Part shown: piece by piece, positions 1 to 4,917 of the stretch | Layout of the letters: every line of letters starts with the position of its first letter | How positions within the stretch are numbered: the stretch's first letter is position 1 | Source: CBDUUP01 sp965370435 | GTDB taxonomy: Bacteria > Chloroflexota > Anaerolineae > Anaerolineales > UBA11579 | DNA length: 8,240 nt | NCBI GenBank assembly: GCA_965370435.1 | Contig: CBDUUP010000196.1 | Location: forward strand, 1 to 8,240 | Direction of reading: 5' to 3' | Translations under genes and position numbers: made by a program | Notes under the pieces: model-generated | What the model was told of the DNA's origin: nothing | Database searches by the model: none | The model's input: the letters and a program-made list of their open reading frames with translations, nothing else

Positions 1-2
1 TT

Positions 3-158
3 AGGACGAACCCGGACCAAGCATACGAGATCGAGAAATTAAAAAGTTCACACAACGGACCCTCAGCGCTCAAGTGTACCAACAAGTGTATTGGCGCCAA
101 TTATAGCTGGATTAGGGTCGGAAATAGCGTCTCAACGATTTATCAAACACTCTCTTAG
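3..158 (+). CDS. Possible C-terminal fragment of an unknown protein, cut by the left edge
   Basis: One plus-strand frame is open from the window edge to TAG at 156-158, giving about 51 residues; the other plus frames and the minus strand are broken by stops. The peptide is hydrophilic, ends in ...VSTIYQTLS and contains two Cys in a KCTNKC stretch. I do not recognise it. An open frame of this length can occur by chance (roughly one in ten per frame), so support is weak. The stop lies 38 bases before an attC-like half site (197-218), the layout expected of the last codons of an integron gene cassette, but that is inference. Confidence 0.25.
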   Translation, partial: RTNPDQAYEIEKLKSSHNGPSALKCTNKCIGANYSWIRVGNSVSTIYQTLS

Positions 159-196
159 GACACCATAGCAGACACCCTGCAAATAATATCTATATC

Positions 197-218
197 GCCT
201 AACGGGGTGTTAAGCCGA
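197..218 (+). other. attC-like half site (integron recombination site remnant)
   Basis: GCCTAAC (197-203) fits the attC core RYYYAAC. It is followed by a 5-base spacer GGGGT and then GTTAAGCCGA (209-218), closely resembling the outer-box, spacer, inner-box order of many attC sites. The matching second half (TCGGCTTAAC, spacer, GTTAGGC) is not found in the next 200 bases, so at best this is a broken site. No integrase gene is present. It could be chance. Confidence 0.25.
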
Positions 219-317
219 ATGTTCTCTGTATAAAATTTGCCCAAGTATTATATACATGAAAAATAGAGTTCTTTAAGGGTAAAATTGATATAGACATTAT
301 ATCATTAAAACTTCCTG

Positions 318-323
318 TATAAT
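318..323 (+). promoter_or_regulatory. Sigma-70 -10 box without a clear -35
   Basis: TATAAT at 318-323, in the context CTGTATAAT that is also seen at the S1 promoter (6841-6849). No good -35 hexamer is found 16-18 bases upstream in this AT-rich stretch. Transcription from here would begin near 330 and reach the stem-loop and T tract at 396-450, giving a transcript of about 120 bases. Confidence 0.3.
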
Positions 324-395
324 ATTGTCAGAATGTTTTTGTACAGCAAAGGGAAACAGGTATATAAGGAAGGGCGGGATTGTCCCCTAAAAGCA

Positions 396-450
396 AACCT
401 CTCGCAGGTTGGGAACCAAAGGTTCCTTAAACCTGGGGGAGGTTGTTTTT
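396..450 (+). terminator. Long stem-loop followed by a T tract: terminator or 3' end of a small RNA
   Basis: Three nested 6-bp helices are seen: AACCTC 396-401 with GAGGTT 439-444, CAGGTT 405-410 with AACCTG 430-435, and GGAACC 412-417 with GGTTCC 421-426, closed by an AAA loop. T402-G438 and C403-G437 nearly bridge the first two helices. GTTTTT follows at 445-450, so the form is that of a rho-independent terminator on the plus strand, longer than usual. No supported gene lies just upstream. It either ends a transcript from the -10 box at 318 or is a dispersed palindromic element. A 45-codon open frame (333-470) crosses it but has no ribosome-binding site. Confidence 0.55.
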
Positions 451-858
451 CAGGCGGGTCTGGTTACTAAGGGGTTGGGCGGTTTTCTCAAATTGTCCTC
501 ACCCATTTATGACTTCGGGGCGAGTAACGCCAAATAAGGCGCTGGCCTGGAGATATGGGTATTGCTCATGGGGTGTGCAACCTCGCGGCAAAGTGGGAGG
601 AGTTTAGCGTATTTTGGGGGGGTGGTCAAGTGGGGGAGGGAGATTGGATCACGAAGGGCGCGAAATTGCGCGAAAGGCACGAAAGGGGCGACTTGCGGGT
701 GAACGATAAGAAGATGGAGGAGATGGACAAGAAGGCGAGGTTTTTGGAGGGGTTTTAGGGGAGGAGATACCTAACTACGAAACAGTCAGGAGGTGATACT
801 TTCCAAATGCTTTATCACAGAATTTTCATCGGGAACGGTGAGACTCATAGGGGACTAA
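451..858. other. Intergenic stretch with no supported gene
   Basis: A 67-codon open frame (555-758, plus) has its GGAG only 2 bases before ATG and gives a low-complexity, charged peptide unlike a known family, so I do not call it. Around 650-688 there is a loose run of CACGAAGG/GCGAAA words about 10 bases apart. No tRNA, rRNA or insertion sequence is recognisable. Confidence 0.5.
788..797 (+). promoter_or_regulatory. Perfect 10-base Shine-Dalgarno sequence before a 28-codon open frame
   Basis: AGGAGGTGAT is an exact complement of the usual 3' end of 16S rRNA. An ATG follows at 807-809, and a short frame of 28 codons ends with TGA at 891-893, overlapping convergently the 3' end of the membrane-protein gene (859-1488). 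The spacing from GGAGG to ATG is 13 bases, longer than ideal. The peptide is basic and unrecognised. It may be a small gene, a relic, or chance. Confidence 0.25.
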
Positions 859-1488
859 TCAAATCCAGAAAGTGGTATTTCCTTTGGATATGATGGTATC
901 TTCTCTTTTATATCGCCTTGATGAGTAAACTACATGTAGAAATCCGCTTATTAAAATTGTGACAATACCAATTCCTACATTACCCCATACACTTCGCGGC
1001 CAAATAATAATCAATAACAGAGCGACGTAAGCGAGAGAATTCAGAACAACCACCATCGTCTTGTACTGCGAGACAGTAAAAACTCTTTCCATAATTCCTC
1101 GTATTGATGACCAATGACGATATCTACTCGATTCATGAATAATACTCTTCGGGAAAGCGTCTGACAACTCATTATCTTCCCCCTGAAACTGATCGCGAAT
1201 TTTCTGATAAGCTTTGGCGGTAGTTAACAAACCAACATCAACCCTCAATAGCCACAGGAAAATTATTTCGCCGATGATTAAAACTGTTCCAAGTATCAAA
1301 CCCACTTGTGAACGAAGCGGCATCAACGATGATTGGCCTTCAGCAATCAAGAGGAATAACCCTACTGCCGCTGTTGCTATTGTAAGATATAGTTGTATCC
1401 CGCGTTGATAGAGGTTGAGCCAGTACTGTTCCATTCCCTTCAAGCGGTCATATTCCGCTAATAATATTTGTATACTAGATTCTTTCAT
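859..1488 (-). CDS. Four-helix membrane protein of unknown function
   Basis: A 209-residue protein with four hydrophobic segments at about residues 30-49, 61-82, 144-162 and 168-188. They form two hairpins separated by a polar stretch of about 60 residues (85-143), which should face the same side as both ends. The N-terminus (about 1-28, ILLAEYDRLKGMEQYWLN) is likely an amphipathic helix, an arrangement seen in several uncharacterised bacterial membrane families, but I cannot name one. The ATG start is supported by AAGGAG (1498-1503) 9 bases upstream and by a TATAAT -10 box at 1516-1521. The gene is AT-rich relative to the right half of the window and is divergent from the zinc-ribbon gene. 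No catalytic motif is visible. I infer only an inner-membrane location. Confidence 0.8.
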   Translation of the reverse strand: MKESSIQILLAEYDRLKGMEQYWLNLYQRGIQLYLTIATAAVGLFLLIAEGQSSLMPLRSQVGLILGTVLIIGEIIFLWLLRVDVGLLTTAKAYQKIRDQFQGEDNELSDAFPKSIIHESSRYRHWSSIRGIMERVFTVSQYKTMVVVLNSLAYVALLLIIIWPRSVWGNVGIGIVTILISGFLHVVYSSRRYKREDTIISKGNTTFWI

Positions 1489-1511
1489 AAAATGTTTCTC
1501 CTTCTCTCAAC

Positions 1512-1521
1512 TATAATTATA
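1512..1521. promoter_or_regulatory. Overlapping -10 boxes between divergent genes
   Basis: CTATAATTATA contains TATAAT on the plus strand (1512-1517) and on the minus strand (1516-1521). The minus-strand box is well placed for the membrane-protein gene, with a start near 1509 and a leader of about 20 bases. No convincing -35 is present on either strand, and AT-rich DNA yields such boxes by chance. Confidence 0.3.
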
Positions 1522-1727
1522 TATCACAATAAATGTATTCTACCCATATTTTGGAAGGAATTTTTACTGTGTAGCAAGCTCGGGTCTATTTCTGAGGAGA
1601 TAGAACGGAGGGCCAGATTTTTGGATAGACAAAGAGGATAGTTGTGATATACTGAATGCAGTTGACGAGAAGATAGAACAAGCTCAATTGCCAGTAACCC
1701 AGTTGAATGTTTAGACTTGAGGGCGTT

Positions 1728-2201
1728 ATGACGGAAACAACGAAACATAGATCCAAACTAATTACAGCATTTGTATTAGCAGCGGTTCTAAACTTAATTC
1801 TGCCCTTTGGTGACCCTCTTAGTATAACTTTCGGCACACTAATTCTAGGTTTTGTATTTTGGACAGTATTAGAATTTTTTGGATGGGTCTCAACTAAAAG
1901 TAGAAAGAAAATGCTTCAATCAAGGACATATGTTAAACCTTACACGACAAAGTCTGTTGAGGAAATACTCTGTCCACGATGTGATTTTGTGCAATGGGCA
2001 AGATACGAAAAATGTCAGAAATGTGGTATCTCTTTTGTATCGCCTAAGAAAGTGGAAAAATTACTAATCGAATCACCAGGGGTTGAAGAAGCAATGAAAG
2101 AAATCGCGGGAGAGAAAACAGACTTGTATTGCCCAGAATGTGGTGAAATTTCCCAATCTAAAGATAAGTTTTGTAGAAAATGTGGTTCAAGTATAAGATA
2201 G
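1728..2201 (+). CDS. Membrane protein with two C-terminal zinc ribbons
   Basis: A 157-residue protein from ATG 1728, chosen because GAGGG (1719-1723) lies just upstream. An alternative ATG at 1707 adds seven residues but has no ribosome-binding site. Two membrane segments (about residues 11-29 and 32-54) form a hairpin and are followed by a basic stretch (KSRKK). Two zinc ribbons of the CxxC-x10-CxxC type follow: CPRC...CQKC near residues 82-99 and CPECG...CRKCG near 134-153. This double ribbon resembles the DZR / zinc-ribbon modules that mediate protein or nucleic-acid contacts; the exact role is unknown. Base composition is AT-rich like the divergent membrane gene, unlike the genes to the right, so both may belong to an accessory segment. 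No operon partner is seen. Confidence 0.8.
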   Translation: MTETTKHRSKLITAFVLAAVLNLILPFGDPLSITFGTLILGFVFWTVLEFFGWVSTKSRKKMLQSRTYVKPYTTKSVEEILCPRCDFVQWARYEKCQKCGISFVSPKKVEKLLIESPGVEEAMKEIAGEKTDLYCPECGEISQSKDKFCRKCGSSIR

Positions 2202-2257
2202 CGTCAAAGGCAGCGCCTTCACACTAGGCTGGTGTAACGTCTGTATATCCGATGAAT

Positions 2258-2506
2258 GGCTGACGCATCGACTCCTGCCCCTGTTTACCTGTATACCTGT
2301 TTCCCTCCTCACCCCTCCCCCATCATCTCCTCCCGCACGGTTCGATAAAGCGTCTCGGCCTTCAATTCGCTGAGGGTGCAGCAGGGGGCTTTGAGGTGGG
2401 CGGCGAGGGATTGGGGCAGGCCTTGATCGAAGGCTTCAAGCTCTATGTTGATGACGACGCTGCGGACCTGGTCGCGGGCGATGTCGGCGGCCAGGCGGTT
2501 GGCTCC
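2258..2506 (-). repeat. Diverged direct copy of the chlD 3' end and its flank
   Basis: This stretch matches 4663-4917 in the same orientation, beginning in the common words GGCTG(A/G)CGCATCGACTCC and ending at GGCGGCCAGGCGGT followed by GGCT. The coding part aligns without gaps, while the non-coding flank (2281-2308) has indels. The two copies bracket the FG-GAP gene. Confidence 0.85.
2309..2506 (-). pseudogene. chlD: Orphan 3' fragment of chlD (last 65 codons)
   Basis: Read on the minus strand, this encodes the last 65 residues of the chelatase VWA domain up to the same TGA stop (2309-2311), ending in ...TVREEMMGEG. By eye about 57 of 65 residues agree with the intact gene at 4720; changes include M to I, Y to C and E to K. 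The frame has no start and meets TAG at 2549-2551 upstream, after an unrelated stretch. It lacks the MIDAS residues, so it cannot be a working subunit. The frame is undisturbed by indels, which implies a fairly recent origin or transfer from a related strain. It lies 54 bases past the stop of the FG-GAP gene. Confidence 0.85.
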
Positions 2507-2519
2507 CGTAGGGGAACAT

Positions 2520-2536
2520 CCTTCGACAAGCTCAGG
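2520..2536. repeat. Short dispersed-repeat-like element at a recombination junction
   Basis: The 17-mer reads CCTTCGACAAGCTCAGG. From memory, this word and close variants occur as an intergenic repeat in many bacterial genomes. Here it sits exactly between the end of chlD homology (2506) and the stop of the FG-GAP gene (2563). I see only this one copy in the window. Confidence 0.4.
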
Positions 2537-2562
2537 ATCGGCGCTACTCTACAACAACGATC

Positions 2563-4431
2563 TTACGGGCCGGTCTTGTTCAAGACCGCCGCGTCCACAC
2601 CGACCAGGCCGCTGGGCACGTTCTGAATGCCGATGAGGACAACGATGCTGTCGAAGACCCCGGTGGCGGTTAGGGTGCAGGTGAATGAAGTCCAGGAGAA
2701 GGAGGCCGTCCGCGGGGTGAAGACGCAGGTCTTCTTGTCCACCGTGACGCCGCCATTGGTGAAGATGAGTCTAACCCCCAGTTTCCCGCTCAGGTTCACA
2801 TCCTTCCCGCCGAAGTAGAGAGTGAGGGTGTATTGATCCCGGGCGCTTCCGCTTTGGGATACGACCTGCCGGATGAACTCCACACCGCCATCCGCCCGGA
2901 AGAGGTAGATGTAGTTCCCCTCAACGGCATGGTTGAATTTTAGACGTCCATCTCCGTTGCCGGTGACGGCCTCAGTCCATCCGGCGCCTAGGGCTTTTTC
3001 GAAGCCGCCGTTAGTGAGGTAAGGTAAGTAGATATAGGCTGAGCCGGAGTCTTCGCCGTTGTCGTCATCGTACTTGGCCCCCACCAGGGCGGTGTCCCCA
3101 TCGAGGGCGGCAGCATTGCTGAAATAGTCATCCGCTGCGCCGTCCAAGGCGGTGAGCTTGGACACCTCCCCCCAGTTGTCCGTTCCGCCTTGGTCCCGAT
3201 CGAAAATATAGGCCGAACCGGAGTCGCTTCCGTTATCGTCGTCACCATAGGCTCCCACCAGGGCGGTGTCCCCGCTGAGGGCGACGAACCAGCCGAAATA
3301 GTCATACGCCGCGCCGTCGGAGGCGGTGATTTTTTTTACCTCCCCCCAGTTGCCGGCTCCGCCCTGGTTCCGATCAAAGATGTAGGCCGAGCCGGAGGCG
3401 TTGCCAGCGTCGTCGTCGACATAGGCCCCCACCAAGGCGGTGTCCCCGCTGAGGGCGACAGAATAACCGAACCAGTCACCCGACGCGGCGTCGGAGGCGG
3501 TGATCTTTTTCGCTTGCCCCCAGTTTCCGGCCCCGCCCTGGTCCCGCTTGAAGAAGTAAGCCGAACCGGAGTTGCTGCCGCTGTCGGAGTCGCCCCAGGC
3601 TCCAACCAGAGCGGTATCCCCGCTGAGGGCGACGGACCAGCCGAAAAAGTCATTCGCGGCGGCGTCGGAGGCGGTGATTTTTTTCACCTCCCCCCAGTTG
3701 CCAGCCCCGCCCTGGCCCCGCTCGAAAATATAGGCTGAACCGGAATGGCTGCCGTTATCGTCGTCACCTTCAGCGCCCACCAGGGCGGTGTCCCCGCTGA
3801 GGGCGACGAAATAGCCGAAAGAGTCATCCAGCGCGCCGTCGGAGGCGGTGATTTTTTTCACCTCCCCCCAGTTGCCAGCCCCGCCCTGGTCCCGCTCGAA
3901 GATATAGGCTGAACCGGAATGGCTGCCGTTGTCGTTGTCGTGATAGGCTCCCACCAGGGCGGTATCCCCGCTGAGAGCGACGCTGTTTCCGAAAAGATCA
4001 TTTGCCGCGCCGTCGGAGGCGGTGATTTTTTTCACCTGGCCCCAGTTGTCCGCGCCTCCCTGGTCTCGTTCGAAGAGGTAGGCCGAGCCAGAGGCGAATC
4101 CGTTGTCCTCGTCCCCAAGCGCCCCCACCAAAGCAGTATCGCCACTGAGGGCGACGGAGACGCCGAACTTATCCGCCGACGCGCCGTCGGAGGGGGTTAG
4201 TTTAGCATCCTGGATTGCCGGGGCATAAGCTTCTAGTCCCAGGGCATCCTCAATGGCAGTTTGCAGGCCGGGGGTTACTTCGGCAGGCTCACTATGAATT
4301 GCCTCATCCATAGGGTTAGCCTCTGCGGGGGTGATGGCGCTGGCAAAGGTATTGAACAGAAATGCGCCCACGGTCATTAGGGTGACCGACAGGCGCAGGG
4401 TGGGATACAGATAGTTTTTATTTTTTGACAC
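2563..4431 (-). CDS. Secreted seven-bladed FG-GAP beta-propeller protein
   Basis: A 622-residue protein. The start is GTG with a strong GAGGAGG (4438-4444) 6 bases upstream. Residues 1-32 form a signal peptide: basic N-terminus, hydrophobic core about 13-29, and a likely cut after A-S-A (30-32). Residues 76 to about 468 hold seven repeats of exactly 58 residues, each with KITASDGA..D.FG..VALSGDTALVGA and a D-x-D-N-G loop before SGSAYIF. This matches the FG-GAP_2 type, whose acidic loops usually bind calcium; seven units would close one propeller. Residues about 473-622 form a beta-rich domain (TNGGFE..., two Cys at 569 and 585) resembling carbohydrate-binding jelly rolls, which is inference. 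No C-terminal anchor or sorting signal is visible. The likely role is extracellular or surface binding. The gene has its own promoter and lies between two copies of the chlD 3' end, suggesting later arrival. Confidence 0.85.
   Translation of the reverse strand: MSKNKNYLYPTLRLSVTLMTVGAFLFNTFASAITPAEANPMDEAIHSEPAEVTPGLQTAIEDALGLEAYAPAIQDAKLTPSDGASADKFGVSVALSGDTALVGALGDEDNGFASGSAYLFERDQGGADNWGQVKKITASDGAANDLFGNSVALSGDTALVGAYHDNDNGSHSGSAYIFERDQGGAGNWGEVKKITASDGALDDSFGYFVALSGDTALVGAEGDDDNGSHSGSAYIFERGQGGAGNWGEVKKITASDAAANDFFGWSVALSGDTALVGAWGDSDSGSNSGSAYFFKRDQGGAGNWGQAKKITASDAASGDWFGYSVALSGDTALVGAYVDDDAGNASGSAYIFDRNQGGAGNWGEVKKITASDGAAYDYFGWFVALSGDTALVGAYGDDDNGSDSGSAYIFDRDQGGTDNWGEVSKLTALDGAADDYFSNAAALDGDTALVGAKYDDDNGEDSGSAYIYLPYLTNGGFEKALGAGWTEAVTGNGDGRLKFNHAVEGNYIYLFRADGGVEFIRQVVSQSGSARDQYTLTLYFGGKDVNLSGKLGVRLIFTNGGVTVDKKTCVFTPRTASFSWTSFTCTLTATGVFDSIVVLIGIQNVPSGLVGVDAAVLNKTGP
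2989..4206 (-). repeat. Seven tandem 174-bp units coding the FG-GAP blades
   Basis: The units start at residues 76, 134, 192, 250, 308, 366 and 424, so the period is exactly 174 bases with no indels. The most similar pair by eye are the units around 3665-3838 and 3839-4012. The last unit diverges after residue about 468. Most units carry an A7 or A8 tract on the coding strand (GTGAAAAAAATCACC) that can also fold as a GGTGA/TCACC hairpin. Confidence 0.9.
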
Positions 4432-4483
4432 GATTGGCCTCCTCGATAGATGAAGGTAGTGTAAGCAATAATTAACCGTGATA

Positions 4484-4508
4484 CGATGACCTTATAGATC
4501 TGTCATCG
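4484..4508 (-). promoter_or_regulatory. Inverted repeat at the expected FG-GAP transcription start: operator or leader hairpin
   Basis: CGATGAC (4484-4490) and GTCATCG (4502-4508) are a perfect 7-bp inverted repeat with an 11-base spacer and half-site centres 18 bases apart. It begins 5 bases downstream of the -10 box, covering the predicted start. This is a typical place for a repressor operator, or for a 5' leader stem. Confidence 0.4.
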
Positions 4509-4513
4509 CAGTA

Positions 4514-4542
4514 ATTGTAGTGTAATTCACAGAGTACGTCAA
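4514..4542 (-). promoter_or_regulatory. Sigma-70 promoter of the FG-GAP gene
   Basis: On the minus strand TTGACG (-35, 4537-4542) and TACAAT (-10, 4514-4519) are separated by 17 bases, each one mismatch from consensus. The start would be near 4507, leaving a leader of about 75 bases before GTG 4431. This allows transcription independent of the chelatase gene upstream. Confidence 0.65.
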
Positions 4543-4577
4543 ATGAATCTGTGTTTTGTTGAAAGTTATAGAGAAGA

Positions 4578-4606
4578 GTAGAGGCGCAGCAGAGCTGCGC
4601 CCCTAC
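4578..4606. repeat. Palindromic element (REP-like stem-loop)
   Basis: GTAG (4578-4581), a mismatch, GGCGCAGC (4583-4590), loop AGA, GCTGCGCC (4594-4601), a mismatch, CTAC (4603-4606): 12 paired positions. The form resembles dispersed palindromes common in some bacterial genomes. On the minus strand no T tract follows, so it is a poor terminator for chlD; on the plus strand five T residues lie at 4614-4618 but no gene precedes it. Confidence 0.55.
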
Positions 4607-4644
4607 TTGGATGTTTTTATCAGTCTATCCACCCAAGGCAGTTC

Positions 4645-4668
4645 CCAGCCCTCCGACTGAAGGGCTGG
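4645..4668. repeat. Second palindromic element after chlD
   Basis: CCAGCCCT (4645-4652) pairs perfectly with AGGGCTGG (4661-4668) around an 8-base loop. It lies 52 bases past the chlD stop. No T tract follows on either strand. The right arm is exactly where homology with the second chlD copy (from 2258) begins, and the left arm is missing there, so the duplication endpoint falls inside this palindrome. Confidence 0.55.
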
Positions 4669-4917
4669 CGCATCGACTCCTGCCCCCCTGCCCCTGTTTC
4701 CATCCTCCCCCTCTTCCCCTCACCCCTCCCCCATCATCTCCTCCCGCACGGTCCTATAAAGCGTCTCCGCCTTCAGCTCGCTGAGGGTGTAGCAGGGGGC
4801 TTCTAGGTGTTCGGCGAGGGATTGGGCCAGGCCCTGGTCGAAGGCTTCGTGCTCCATGTTGATGACGACGCTGCGGACCTGGTCGCGGGCGATGTCGGCG
4901 GCCAGGCGGTGGGCTTC
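4663..4917 (-). repeat. Direct-repeat copy spanning the 3' end of intact chlD
   Basis: The partner of 2258-2506, in the same orientation. It contains the last 65 codons of chlD plus the pyrimidine-rich flank up to the palindrome at 4645-4668. Confidence 0.85.
4707..4732 (-). other. Four-run guanine tract across the chlD stop codon (G-quadruplex motif)
   Basis: On the coding strand the order is G5, A, G4, TGA, G4, AAGA, G5, with loops of 1, 3 and 4 bases; the 3-base loop is the stop codon itself (4720-4722). More G runs follow (4683-4688, 4691-4694). By sequence rules this is a strong quadruplex candidate in DNA and mRNA. The duplicate at 2303-2321 has lost the outer runs. Confidence 0.5.

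Noticed and set aside
333..470. 45-codon open frame crossing the long stem-loop
   Set aside because: No ribosome-binding site, and its sequence is dictated by the palindrome.
555..758. 67-codon plus-strand open frame
   Set aside because: Purine-rich low-complexity peptide, GGAG only two bases from the ATG, no recognisable family; probably chance.
1524..1837. Two minus-strand open frames between and over the divergent genes
   Set aside because: They overlap the zinc-ribbon gene or its upstream region and show no family features.
2206..2240. Small hairpins after the zinc-ribbon gene (AAGGC/GCCTT and ACAC/GTGT)
   Set aside because: Stems of 4-5 pairs without a T tract; not enough for a terminator or attC call.
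2396..2636. Plus-strand open frames over the chlD fragment and the FG-GAP 3' end
   Set aside because: Antisense shadows of the minus-strand chlD remnant; the same kind of frame appears opposite intact chlD at 4807-5511.
2988..4200. Several open frames on both strands within the FG-GAP repeats
   Set aside because: Repeated GC-rich units keep alternative frames open periodically; only the 622-residue frame has a signal peptide and a ribosome-binding site.
2989..4206. CRISPR-like regular repeats
   Set aside because: The 174-base period is protein-coding, with no short repeat and unique-spacer pattern.
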